From positions 1-64,000 of the forward strand of contig QCSH01000006.1 of the NCBI GenBank assembly GCA_003211555.1: 64,000 nucleotides of DNA, read 5' to 3'. A program made the position numbers and the translations under genes. Positions 9,201 through 15,920 of this stretch are shown here, piece after piece. How positions within the stretch are numbered: the first letter of the stretch is position 1; every line of letters starts with the position of its first letter. The DNA is from Pelagibacteraceae bacterium AG-470-G21. Its GTDB lineage: Bacteria; Pseudomonadota; Alphaproteobacteria; Pelagibacterales; Pelagibacteraceae. The notes below the pieces were generated by a model. The model ran no database searches, was not told where the DNA came from, and was given only the letters and a program-made list of their open reading frames with translations.

Positions 9201-9480
9201 AATTTCGAGTATTAAAAAATTTAAAGAAGCGTTAAAAATAGACTCTATTATAAGAAAAGAGTTTAGAGAAAAACATGATGTTCTTAGCTATTATTCAGAT
9301 TTTATAATTTATAAGAAATCAAAAGGAATTAGAACAGAATTAATATTAAAGAAAGATCCATTAATTTTAAAAAAAATTAATTTGGACTTTATCCCATTAA
9401 ATAAAAAAAAATTTTATGTATTTAAAACTTTAAACAAAGTAAAATTAAAAAAAATTCTTGATAACTATGGTTATAAATAA
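6208..9480 (+). CDS. nuclease-helicase: PD-(D/E)XK + SF2 helicase + HA domain
   Basis: Large (1090 aa) probable DNA-processing enzyme. Residues about 40-165 look like an Mrr-type restriction nuclease domain: Glu43/Glu50, GIDG with Asp89, and the QVK triad (Gln103-Lys105). Next comes a superfamily-2 helicase core: Walker A ACGTGKT (211-217), DEAH box (333-336), TAT motif III (368-370), and QSLGRAVRNR motif VI (561-570). A helicase-associated (HA) domain follows at about 677-744 (WDDMFGTLLRYKDKFGN to GFRWTF). The last 340 residues are Lys/Ile-rich and unassigned, perhaps target recognition, with a possible helix-turn-helix near residue 757. No methyltransferase or specificity gene is nearby, which argues against an ordinary restriction-modification system. 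It resembles stand-alone COG4889-like predicted helicases. Flanking repeats and a duplicated small gene suggest acquisition as an island. Phage defence is an inference. Confidence 0.85.
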   Translation: MNLNRLEHPKLHKIKEKYFQFATFEQFENTLINLSIDDDSKGEIFEVYIEAFLKTTKLFNIKHVYSAQRNFPSDLFTKLEIPRTDKGIDGIIIDTENNIIPYQVKFRSSRKLSYEELQGFKDQSSRANQKILFTNCNFIAEEYFKRGNNIAFRGVDFHNLTKNEIENINNIFKNKNLLKKSDKKIDNYQVKAIESIINDLNNNDRTTCLMACGTGKTYVALWLIERLLPKRIIVFVPSIALLKQIRGDWLSNTSLENLTSFAVCSDKTEPKLYDQIRLNKKDLNFKIDTDPIEIRKFIQKKDNSTKIIFTTYHSSEAVSKACKGISFDIGIFDEAHRTTNFSLKHQETKFNMGLLNKNILIKKRVFFTATQKSYNSKIVDEYGNPKIKFNMNNPDIYGNVSYRLNFYEAQKLGAISDYRIVISGTESAELTEELRKRSVTYIKKNKIITDQIAHQVAIKKSIQKFNLSKIFTFHSRIPQTQSFAKKNKFNTDISHLLPNFYINYIEAKMRTTEREEIINNFKKSKKGLISNARCLIEGVDVPEVDAIAYVSPKKSKIDIVQSLGRAVRNRHNQNKKYGYILVPIFKEKFRSEKITEATKRSNYETISEVLDALREQDDNLDLLLNEANRNHKRGHGYFSKTIKKLSEKIIFLENEINIKNLKKHIFIKVLETFRNNWDDMFGTLLRYKDKFGNCNVPFLAKGEFKELGEWVHNLRLIRRRKKLNTLSVGNINQLNKEGFRWTFDKETVAFPTKFLTRGEIYKKFNIAAVHRLWSLVKPKGQIYSGEAGTYVDVYDLDKDKIKKILNFDYFVDEIYLKNIFTLDYILKKLFKQRYFLVSDREIFKHYLVSKKIKVQSYYDGFVVPFIEKSKFNINDFLKKEKIVLMKNFNNFYIYKDLKNKNIYTVPFKPIAYKLGIDRINKKVTFSGFYEKKTVDELSQKITEVRKLIKDNKYIYIDQVFYDGSYQCNFTKRSITRYKNYLKKYKKISIPDGEYVFYKISSIKKFKEALKIDSIIRKEFREKHDVLSYYSDFIIYKKSKGIRTELILKKDPLILKKINLDFIPLNKKKFYVFKTLNKVKLKKILDNYGYK

Positions 9481-9520
9481 GTTTAATTAATGTGGCTCTG
9501 TGTTAATAGGATTTTATAGG

Positions 9521-9557
9521 ATAACTCGATAATAACTCGATAATGAAGAGATAAAAC
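9521..9557 (+). repeat. right copy of imperfect direct repeat flanking the helicase
   Basis: Carries AACTCGAT twice (9523-9530 and 9534-9541), then an AT-rich tail ending AGAGATAAAACAA. It aligns over about 37 bases, with a one-base gap, with 6122-6160. The AGAGATAAAACAA tail also matches 5921-5933 in front of the truncated small gene. Confidence 0.6.
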
Positions 9558-9572
9558 AAGAAATGGGGCAAT

Positions 9573-9800
9573 GTGAATAAAGAAAACGCAAGTAAACTGT
9601 GGAAAATCATACAGGAAGCTGGCGATTATTTGGAAGGACAGCTTCCAGAGCATCCTAATCATCCAAAAGGAAGGAACCCATACGCACATATAGCTTTAAG
9701 TATTAAAAATAGATTTAAGGTAAGCTATAAAGACATTGATAATAGTAAATTAAAAGATGTGCTTAACTATATTGAAGCACTAAAAAAAAATCCAAACTAA
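9573..9800 (+). CDS. small conserved-looking protein (75 aa), possible ORF6C-like domain
   Basis: Soluble 75-residue protein starting at GTG; the choice is supported by the truncated copy at 5947, which has ATG at the aligned position. The first half (KLWKIIQEAGDYLEG) is helical, followed by HPKGRNPYAHIA and IKNRFKVSYKDI. The RF-V-YKDI segment followed by a helix vaguely recalls the C-terminal ORF6C/P22AR domain of phage antirepressors. That resemblance is weak and by eye only. A fragment of the same gene lies on the other side of the helicase, so the family may mark an integration or recombination hotspot. Function unknown. Confidence 0.6.
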   Translation: MNKENASKLWKIIQEAGDYLEGQLPEHPNHPKGRNPYAHIALSIKNRFKVSYKDIDNSKLKDVLNYIEALKKNPN

Positions 9801-9807
9801 AGTATAA

Positions 9808-9867
9808 TTAACCTAAAAAATGTTGATAAGCAAAATAAGCTATTACTAATACAGCTACTACTTCCAT
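9808..9867 (-). CDS. possible 19-aa membrane microprotein
   Basis: A 19-codon frame encoding MEVVAVLVIAYFAYQHFLG, one hydrophobic helix. It follows a very similar 18-residue frame (9885-9941) that also begins ME-x-VA, both downstream of and co-oriented with the threonine aldolase gene. Frames this short arise by chance in AT-rich DNA; the shared start and hydrophobic pattern are the only support. Confidence 0.25.
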   Translation of the reverse strand: MEVVAVLVIAYFAYQHFLG

Positions 9868-9884
9868 TTAACCCCCTGATTTGA

Positions 9885-9941
9885 TTAAAGTGCACCAGTA
9901 GCAAACATTATAACAATTATTAAAAAAGCTACTGGTTCCAT
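9885..9941 (-). CDS. possible 18-aa membrane microprotein
   Basis: An 18-codon frame encoding MEPVAFLIIVIMFATGAL, 41 bases downstream of the threonine aldolase stop on the same strand. Its coding DNA contains a perfect nine-base inverted repeat (9894-9902 with 9928-9936). It could be a real single-helix peptide or simply the transcript's 3' region. Paired with the 9808 frame as a possible duplicate. Confidence 0.25.
   Translation of the reverse strand: MEPVAFLIIVIMFATGAL
9894..9936. repeat. perfect inverted repeat ACCAGTAGC / GCTACTGGT
   Basis: Nine-base arms at 9894-9902 and 9928-9936, separated by 25 AT-rich bases, downstream of the threonine aldolase gene. It may form the 3' hairpin of that operon's mRNA. 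The loop is long and there is no clean U-run, so it is not a classical terminator. Confidence 0.4.
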
Positions 9942-9982
9942 AAATTCACATTATATTTTAGATGATATGTTTTCAAGCACAT

Positions 9983-11032
9983 TTATTTAACAATGGTATT
10001 TAAAAATTCATTAACTTCTTCATTCTTTGTGTTCCAAGCAGTAACTAATCTAACTACTTTACCATCAAGTTCACCTTGACTCATCATATATTCCTCTGAA
10101 TTTAGATGTTCTACCATTTTTTTTGGTAATCTAACAAAAACTTCATTTGCTTCTGTAGGATATTCTAGTTTTATTTGGTTTGTTGAAACTAACCCATCAC
10201 TAAGTTTTTTTGCCATGTTGTTTGCATGTTTCGCATTTTTCAGCCAGACATCATTTGAAATATATCCATCTAATTGTGCCGAAACAAAACGCATTTTTGA
10301 CAAAAGATGCCCCGATCTTTTCAATAAAAAAGGTAAGTTACCAACTAAATCTTTATCAAATATTATAATAGCTTCCGCAGCCATACATCCATTTTTTGTT
10401 GCACCAAAAGATAAAATATCTATTCCAGATTTCCATGTCATCTCCGCTGGAGAGACATCCAAAGAAACTAAGGCATTTGCAAATCTTGCTCCATCCATAT
10501 GCATTTTTAAATTATGTTTGTGGGTAATTTCAGAAATATTTTTTATTTGTTCTAAAGTATAAACCTCACCAGTTTCCGTTGCCTGAGTAATACTTACTAT
10601 TGATGGTTGTGTATGATGAACAATTCCAAATCCTCCAATACTATTTTTTAGTTCTTCGGTTGTAATCTTGCCATCTTCTCCATTAAGTGGAACTAATTTT
10701 GCACCTCCAGTATAAAATTCAGGAGCTCCACATTCATCAACATTTATATGGGAAAATTTATGACAATATATGTTTCCAAATGATGGAGATATTGCCGAAA
10801 GCGCCAAAGCATTAGATGCCGTACCAGAAGCTGTGGGATAAACAATTACATCTTTTTCAAATATTTTTGAGAATTTTTCTTGCAAAACTCCAGATATTTC
10901 ATCATTTCCATAAGGGGGGACAATTCCATCGTTAGCTTTAATAACTGCCTCTAAAACCTCTGGACAAGCTCCTGTGACATTATCCGAAGCGAACTTAACT
11001 CTTTTTCTTTTTGTATTAATTTTCGTATTCAT
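9983..11032 (-). CDS. ltaE: threonine aldolase (low specificity)
   Basis: PLP enzyme that splits threonine (or allo-threonine) into glycine and acetaldehyde. Family marks are FASDNVTG at the N-terminus, the YPTASGTASN cofactor-binding segment, HMDGARFAN, and the PLP-lysine region LSFGATKNG. 349 residues is the usual length. The ATG lies two bases from the stop of the upstream amidinotransferase gene (11034-12149), so they form one operon with the EamA gene before it. Glycine made here can feed the amidinotransferase next door or the glycine-cleavage system at 23-27 kb. Annotation as the L-form enzyme is the default; stereospecificity cannot be read. Confidence 0.88.
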   Translation of the reverse strand: MNTKINTKRKRVKFASDNVTGACPEVLEAVIKANDGIVPPYGNDEISGVLQEKFSKIFEKDVIVYPTASGTASNALALSAISPSFGNIYCHKFSHINVDECGAPEFYTGGAKLVPLNGEDGKITTEELKNSIGGFGIVHHTQPSIVSITQATETGEVYTLEQIKNISEITHKHNLKMHMDGARFANALVSLDVSPAEMTWKSGIDILSFGATKNGCMAAEAIIIFDKDLVGNLPFLLKRSGHLLSKMRFVSAQLDGYISNDVWLKNAKHANNMAKKLSDGLVSTNQIKLEYPTEANEVFVRLPKKMVEHLNSEEYMMSQGELDGKVVRLVTAWNTKNEEVNEFLNTIVK

Positions 11033-11033
11033 A

Positions 11034-12149
11034 TTATTGCTTAGGAAAATAATCTTTTAAATTACCTTCTCTTAAAACATCAGCAGTACAACAATGCAAA
11101 CCTCCACCAAATGCATAAGCGTCCCTTAATTCAACCGGTATAACTTCCATTCCTAACTTATCTAATTGTTCAGCTTGATATTTTTCACTTTTTTCAACAC
11201 ATACTGTTTTGGCGTCTAAAACTAAAACATTCATAGACAGCCAAACTGAAGAATAGCATAGAGGAGGTGGTGTATTATGTGCTGGTTGAGCTGCATCAAT
11301 TATTTCCCATCCATTATCTTCAAATAATTTTCTTTGATCTTTTGGTAATCTTCGTTGTGGATTATTTATAATTAGACCTTCTTTGATAGGAGTAAATGTT
11401 GCATCAATATGTATTGGATATGGATCTCCTGGAAAATTTACAGCATGAACTCTATGATCTTTAAAATGTCTTTTTATCCAATCAATACCTTTTAAATTAG
11501 TTGTAAAACCATGCTGTACTACCAAATCTTTTCCAAATCTCAAAATGTCGGCTGCATCAAATAGTGGTTCTTCCTCTGTTGTTACAAAGTATTTTTTTTC
11601 TGTCCACTCTAGCCTTTTGGTTACTCCAATCTTATCTGATAAATAATCTTTACGATAATCTGCATCTGTCAATCTTGGTTTTGGAGCAGATTCATGTCTC
11701 ATATTTGGATCTTCATTATAATATTTTTTTAGTAATGGTCTGTAACAAAGATATTCGAACCATCTACATCTATAACTCATCGTAGCTTCCAAAATTTCAT
11801 TTCCAACTGTGAGGAGAACATCTCTAGGTGGCATACAGCCAAACATAGTTTCTGATTTCCAGTCAGGAGTTGAGGTTGCTTGATTAAAGTCTAATGGTGT
11901 AGGTCTATCTACTTTAATACCCCTTTTTTCCAATATATTAGAAAAATTATCCAAAAGTTCGTTTGCTTTATCAATCGTATCTTTAGTTCTAGGACCATAA
12001 CTTCCTCTCATATCAGAATCTTCTGGTACTTTTGCTTCAAGAGCTGGTTCAGGTGCAGGTATACATGTTCCATCAGCTCTTCCAACAATCACATGTTTTA
12101 ATGGATCCCATTCATTCCAGCTATTAACTATTATTTTATTTTCACTCAT
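11034..12149 (-). CDS. glycine amidinotransferase-like enzyme
   Basis: 371 residues, like the AGAT/StrB1 family that moves the amidino group of arginine onto an amine acceptor (glycine in AGAT, giving guanidinoacetate and ornithine). The N-terminal NSWNEWDPLKHVIVG is a strong family mark. The active-site triad regions are visible: Asp in FDAADILRFG, His in PIHIDATFTP, and the catalytic Cys in GGGLHCCTADV, where two adjacent Cys occur. The acceptor is inferred to be glycine because of the adjacent threonine aldolase. Downstream is ltaE (2 bases); upstream, six bases away, an EamA transporter that might export the product. Confidence 0.85.
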   Translation of the reverse strand: MSENKIIVNSWNEWDPLKHVIVGRADGTCIPAPEPALEAKVPEDSDMRGSYGPRTKDTIDKANELLDNFSNILEKRGIKVDRPTPLDFNQATSTPDWKSETMFGCMPPRDVLLTVGNEILEATMSYRCRWFEYLCYRPLLKKYYNEDPNMRHESAPKPRLTDADYRKDYLSDKIGVTKRLEWTEKKYFVTTEEEPLFDAADILRFGKDLVVQHGFTTNLKGIDWIKRHFKDHRVHAVNFPGDPYPIHIDATFTPIKEGLIINNPQRRLPKDQRKLFEDNGWEIIDAAQPAHNTPPPLCYSSVWLSMNVLVLDAKTVCVEKSEKYQAEQLDKLGMEVIPVELRDAYAFGGGLHCCTADVLREGNLKDYFPKQ

Positions 12150-12155
12150 AATGAT

Positions 12156-13061
12156 TTAGTTTAATCCAATAAATCGTCTATTGGTTTGCATAATCATACT
12201 GTAATAAAATATTGCTAAGAATATAAAGAAACCACCGATTATCGTATTCGTTGATGGAATTTCATTAATACCAAGCCAAGGAAGCCAAACCCAAAATATT
12301 CCACCGATAACTTCGGTCAAAGATAAAAGAGTTAAATCCGCTGCAGGAATATTTTTAGAACCTATTGAATAAAGAATTAGACCCATACAAACAAGAGTGC
12401 CATGCGTTGCAAATAGAGCCTCATTTTTGTTAGATGACAAAAAATTTAAGTCATTAGTAAAAAGCATTATTGCAGAAAAAAGAAAGCAAAATAACCCTGC
12501 AATTGCTACAGTTGTGAATTTAGGTGTTTCTTTTCTCCATCTTAAACTTACCGAAAAAATTGAAAAACCAAGAGCTGAAACAAGACCAAATATTAAACCC
12601 GCTAATGAACTTTCTTCTGTGTTACCCAGTGCCATCACTATTATTCCAAATGCTGCGACTAATATTGAGATCCAAACAGTAATTGAAATTTTTTCCTTAA
12701 GAAATAGAAAACCAAGTAATGCTGTTATGAATGGCATTGCTGCTAGACATAAAAGGGTTACTGCAGCAGTTGTATTTGTTATCGACCATATAAATGTGAT
12801 CATAGCAGTGCCCAATCCAACTCCACCAATAACTCCTGAAACTCCAATTTTGAGATAATTTTTATAAAATGATATTCCCTCTTCTAAATATAAGTAAATA
12901 TTTAGTAGTAAAAAGATGACGATACCTCTTGCAAATAAATATTGCCAAGGAACCGTTTCAGGTTGGTCTATATGTCTAACAACGTATGGGCCGAACGACC
13001 AAAGCAATCCAGCAAATAGAACAATTGGAATTGCTACTTTAGGATTTTTTAGATCAGGCAT
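12156..13061 (-). CDS. EamA-family (DMT) transporter
   Basis: 301-residue inner-membrane protein with ten hydrophobic segments in two EamA repeats; LCLAAMPFITALLGFLFLKE closes repeat 1 and SLTEVIGGIFWVW is the repeat 2 equivalent. It is the first gene of the minus-strand run EamA - amidinotransferase - threonine aldolase, with six bases to the next gene. Context suggests it carries an amino acid or guanidino compound made or used by those enzymes, but the direction and substrate are not shown by sequence. Confidence 0.85.
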   Translation of the reverse strand: MPDLKNPKVAIPIVLFAGLLWSFGPYVVRHIDQPETVPWQYLFARGIVIFLLLNIYLYLEEGISFYKNYLKIGVSGVIGGVGLGTAMITFIWSITNTTAAVTLLCLAAMPFITALLGFLFLKEKISITVWISILVAAFGIIVMALGNTEESSLAGLIFGLVSALGFSIFSVSLRWRKETPKFTTVAIAGLFCFLFSAIMLFTNDLNFLSSNKNEALFATHGTLVCMGLILYSIGSKNIPAADLTLLSLTEVIGGIFWVWLPWLGINEIPSTNTIIGGFFIFLAIFYYSMIMQTNRRFIGLN

Positions 13062-13107
13062 AAATTTAATTATTTTTATAAATTTTTGGTGATATTATTA
13101 AATTAAT

Positions 13108-13509
13108 ATGGATTTAGATATAATAAAAATTGCAGCTGATACATCTAATAATAAAATATTAGAAGATTATACTCATAAATCGAAATATAAAAACAAAACA
13201 TGTGGAGATTATATTGAAATAAGATTAGAGATTAAGAAAAATCAAATAAAAAATATTGGGTATCAAACTAAATCTTGTGTATATTGCCAAGCTTCAACAA
13301 ACTTAGTCACTAAAACTCTTATTAAAAAAACAAAAAATAAGTTAAATTATTTATTAGATAATCTTGTAGATTATTTTGAAGATGAAATTAAGCCTTTGCC
13401 AAAAGATTTAATTAAATTTAAAAAATTATTTAATAAAAAAAATATATCTAGAAAAAACTGTGTAATAATGCCACTAATTGCTCTAAAAAAAATGAGCATT
13501 GATGAATAA
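13108..13509 (+). CDS. Fe-S cluster scaffold, NifU-N/SufU-like
   Basis: 133 residues matching the IscU/SufU/NifU N-terminal domain. The three cluster-ligating cysteines are in place: KTCGDYIEI, SCVYCQAS (first Cys aligns with the family ligand) and RKNCVIMPL. The Asp next to the first Cys is the usual labilising residue. It would assemble [2Fe-2S] or [4Fe-4S] clusters for transfer to apo-proteins. It diverges from the EamA gene and overlaps the following HPP gene by 11 bases, so the two are co-transcribed. Confidence 0.82.
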   Translation: MDLDIIKIAADTSNNKILEDYTHKSKYKNKTCGDYIEIRLEIKKNQIKNIGYQTKSCVYCQASTNLVTKTLIKKTKNKLNYLLDNLVDYFEDEIKPLPKDLIKFKKLFNKKNISRKNCVIMPLIALKKMSIDE

Positions 13510-13966
13510 TTTAAATATTAAAAAATCTCTAATTGCTGCGGTGTTTTCAACATTTACAATAGGTGTATTATCAATGCTTACTTATAAGACACCTTATGGT
13601 CTGTTTATAATTGCTTCATTTGGATCAACAATGGTTTTGCTATACGGATATCCTGAAAGCCCATTTGCCAAACCTAAAAATATATTTTTTGGTCACTTAT
13701 TAACTGCATTTGTTGGAGTGTTGTTTGTAAATTATGTGCCTCTTCCAATTTACGTGATTATTCCATTAGCAGTTGGTGCCGGGGTGGGCTTAATGATCAT
13801 TCTTAATGTTACGCACCCTCCAGCCGGTGGCAATCCTATAATAGTGATAATAGGATCAGTTTCATTTGAATATTTAATATCTCCTGTTATCTCTGGATCA
13901 ATTATTGTGATAGTTTTCGGTGTAATTTTGAACAAATTTATTGCTAAGAGGAAATACCCAAATTAA
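13499..13966 (+). CDS. HPP-family membrane protein
   Basis: 155 residues with four to five hydrophobic helices and the name-giving HPP motif in NVTHPPAGGNP (about residues 103-113). HPP proteins are inner-membrane; some have been linked to nitrite transport in plastids and cyanobacteria, but most bacterial members have no assigned role. It overlaps the upstream Fe-S scaffold gene by 11 bases, which implies translational coupling. Confidence 0.82.
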   Translation: MMNNLNIKKSLIAAVFSTFTIGVLSMLTYKTPYGLFIIASFGSTMVLLYGYPESPFAKPKNIFFGHLLTAFVGVLFVNYVPLPIYVIIPLAVGAGVGLMIILNVTHPPAGGNPIIVIIGSVSFEYLISPVISGSIIVIVFGVILNKFIAKRKYPN

Positions 13967-14028
13967 CCACATTTTGTTTGCTAGACCTATTTAACTTGTG
14001 CTAGTCTTTTAAATAATAATTAATAATC

Positions 14029-14043
14029 TAGCTTTAAAAGCTA
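14029..14043. promoter_or_regulatory. inverted repeat in the fdh leader
   Basis: TAGCTTT-A-AAAGCTA is a perfect seven-base inverted repeat just before the ACAGGAG ribosome-binding site (14047-14053) of the formate dehydrogenase gene. It could be an operator or a small leader hairpin affecting translation. The whole 14000-14030 stretch is AT-rich and can hold a -10 element, but none stands out. Confidence 0.3.
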
Positions 14044-14058
14044 TTAACAGGAGTAAAA

Positions 14059-15258
14059 ATGAAAGTACTTTGTGTATTATATGATGATCCAAAAGGAGGT
14101 ATGCCAAATTCATATCCCTTATCGGATTTACCAAAATTAGAAAAATATCCAGATGGAATGACACTGCCATCACCAAAAGGTAGAGATTTTACACCAGGTG
14201 AATTGCTAGGATGTGTATCAGGAGAACTTGGTTTAAGAAAATTTTTAGAGGGTAATGGACATGAATTAGTAGTTACTAATAGTAAAGATGGTGACGGATG
14301 TGAGGCAGATAAACATATAGTCGATGCGGATATTGTTATCTCACAACCTTTTTTTCCATATTATTTAACTAAAGAGAGAATTGCAAAAGCTAAAAATTTG
14401 AAAATGGCAATTACAGCTGGTATTGGATCTGATCATGTTGATTTACAAGCAGCAATGGATAATAAAATTGATGTAGTTGAGGTAACATTTTGTAATTCAA
14501 GATCAGTAGCTGAACACATTGTAATGATGATTGTCTCAATGGTTCGAGATTATCATAATCAGCACAGAATAGTTAATGAAGGTGGATGGAATATTGCTGA
14601 TGCAGTTCAAAGAAGTTATGATGTAGAAGGAATGCATATAGGAACTGTTGCAGCAGGTAGAATTGGATTAGACGCATTAAGAAAAATGAAACCATTTGAT
14701 GTTCATTTACATTACTTTGATAGACATAAATTACCTGAAAGTGTTGAAAAAGAGTTAAATTTAACTTTTCATGAGTCAGTTGAATCTATGGTAAAAGTTT
14801 GCGATGTAGTAACAATCAATTGTCCACTTCATCCTGAAACTGAAAATTTATTTGACGATGAGATGATAAGTAAAATGAAAAAAGGTGCTTACATAGTAAA
14901 TACAGCTAGAGGTAAGATTTGTAATAAAGATGCTATAGCAAAAGCCTTAAAAAGTGGGCAACTAAGTGGATACGCAGGAGATGTATGGTTTCCACAACCA
15001 GCTCCAAATGATCATGTATGGAGAACAATGCCAAATCACGGAATGACTCCACACACTTCTGGTACATCTTTATCTGCTCAAGCCAGGTATGCAGATGGTG
15101 TAAGAGAAATATTAGAATGTTTCTTTGATGGAAATGAAATCAGAAATCAATATTTGATCGTAAAAGATGGTCAATTAGCAGGTATGGGCGCACATTCTTA
15201 CAGTAAAGGGTCCGCAACTAGTGGGTCGGAAGAAGCTGCTAAATATCAAAAAAAATAA
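14059..15258 (+). CDS. fdh: NAD-dependent formate dehydrogenase
   Basis: 399-residue metal-free enzyme oxidising formate to carbon dioxide with reduction of NAD. It belongs to the D-2-hydroxyacid dehydrogenase superfamily; the extra N-terminal KGGMPNSYP segment and the length match bacterial formate dehydrogenases rather than ordinary hydroxyacid dehydrogenases. Active-site pieces are present: GIGSDH, TFCNSRSVAEH (formate-binding Asn), NTARGKI (Arg), WFPQPAP (Gln) and MTPHTSG (catalytic His). The usual GxGxxG appears as VAAGRIG. A good ACAGGAG lies before the ATG and a hairpin follows the stop, so it is a stand-alone, well-translated gene. In a C1-active organism it is the terminal energy-yielding step. 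Confidence 0.93.
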   Translation: MKVLCVLYDDPKGGMPNSYPLSDLPKLEKYPDGMTLPSPKGRDFTPGELLGCVSGELGLRKFLEGNGHELVVTNSKDGDGCEADKHIVDADIVISQPFFPYYLTKERIAKAKNLKMAITAGIGSDHVDLQAAMDNKIDVVEVTFCNSRSVAEHIVMMIVSMVRDYHNQHRIVNEGGWNIADAVQRSYDVEGMHIGTVAAGRIGLDALRKMKPFDVHLHYFDRHKLPESVEKELNLTFHESVESMVKVCDVVTINCPLHPETENLFDDEMISKMKKGAYIVNTARGKICNKDAIAKALKSGQLSGYAGDVWFPQPAPNDHVWRTMPNHGMTPHTSGTSLSAQARYADGVREILECFFDGNEIRNQYLIVKDGQLAGMGAHSYSKGSATSGSEEAAKYQKK

Positions 15259-15270
15259 AATAGATTTATT

Positions 15271-15303
15271 AAAGGTATGCTACTTAAATAAGTAGCTACC
15301 TTT
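15271..15303 (+). terminator. hairpin after fdh
   Basis: AAAGGTATGCTACTT pairs with AAGTAGCTACCTTT (one bulged base) around a four-base loop, 12 bases after the stop. The 3' arm ends in TTT followed by AATACC, so the U-run is short. It most likely ends the fdh transcript. Confidence 0.65.
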
Positions 15304-15344
15304 AATACCATAGATTTAAACCCCCATTATTATATAATTATAAA

Positions 15345-15917
15345 ATGAGGTTATTTTATTACTTTTTATTATTATTCCTTATCTCAACATCATTCTCTTA
15401 TTCAAAAAATAAAGCATATTTTGCTGGTGGATGCTTCTGGTGCATGGAGGAGTCTTTTGAAATGTTGGAAGGTGTAGAAGAAGTTATATCAGGTTATTCA
15501 GGAGGTATCACTGTCAATCCAACATATAGAGAAGTGACTTACGGAGACACTGGTCATTTTGAGGTTGTTGAAATAATTTATGACAAAGAAAAGATATCCT
15601 ATAAAGAACTCTTAAAAAACTTCTGGCTTAATATTGACCCATTTGATGCTTACGGACAGTTTTGTGACAAAGGATACAGCTACAGATCTGTAGCATTTTA
15701 CGAAAATGACTATCAAAAAGATTTAATTGAGAAAGATGTAAAAAGATTAGAAAAGAAATTCAAAAAGAAAGTAGTAACTTATGTTAAAGAGTTTGAGATT
15801 TTTTACATAGCAGAAGATAAGCATCAAGATTACTATCAAGTATACTTAGAAAATTATTTAAAATATAAGAAAGCATGCAAAAGAGAGAGAATACTTGATA
15901 TTATTTGGGGATCATAA
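15345..15917 (+). CDS. msrA: peptide-methionine (S)-S-oxide reductase, exported
   Basis: Repairs methionine-S-sulfoxide in proteins. The first 20 residues are a signal peptide (MRLFYYFLLLFLISTSFSYS), so it probably acts outside the cytoplasm, like the exported MsrB at 4305. The catalytic motif GGCFWCMEE directly follows the signal; GYSGG, the TGHFEVVE segment, and the KHQDYYQ C-terminal region complete the family pattern. Other Cys (CDKGYSYRS and a C-terminal KKACKRE) could be recycling cysteines. The next gene begins three bases after the stop, so they share a transcript. Confidence 0.93.
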   Translation: MRLFYYFLLLFLISTSFSYSKNKAYFAGGCFWCMEESFEMLEGVEEVISGYSGGITVNPTYREVTYGDTGHFEVVEIIYDKEKISYKELLKNFWLNIDPFDAYGQFCDKGYSYRSVAFYENDYQKDLIEKDVKRLEKKFKKKVVTYVKEFEIFYIAEDKHQDYYQVYLENYLKYKKACKRERILDIIWGS

Positions 15918-15920
15918 TCA

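Noticed and set aside
6208-9480. Classical type I or III restriction-modification locus
   Set aside because: No modification methylase or specificity gene is found on either side; only a stand-alone nuclease-helicase is present.
12397-12858. 153-aa frame on the plus strand inside the EamA gene
   Set aside because: Antisense shadow of the 12156-13061 membrane protein with unnatural composition; the same reasoning was applied to the other antisense frames.
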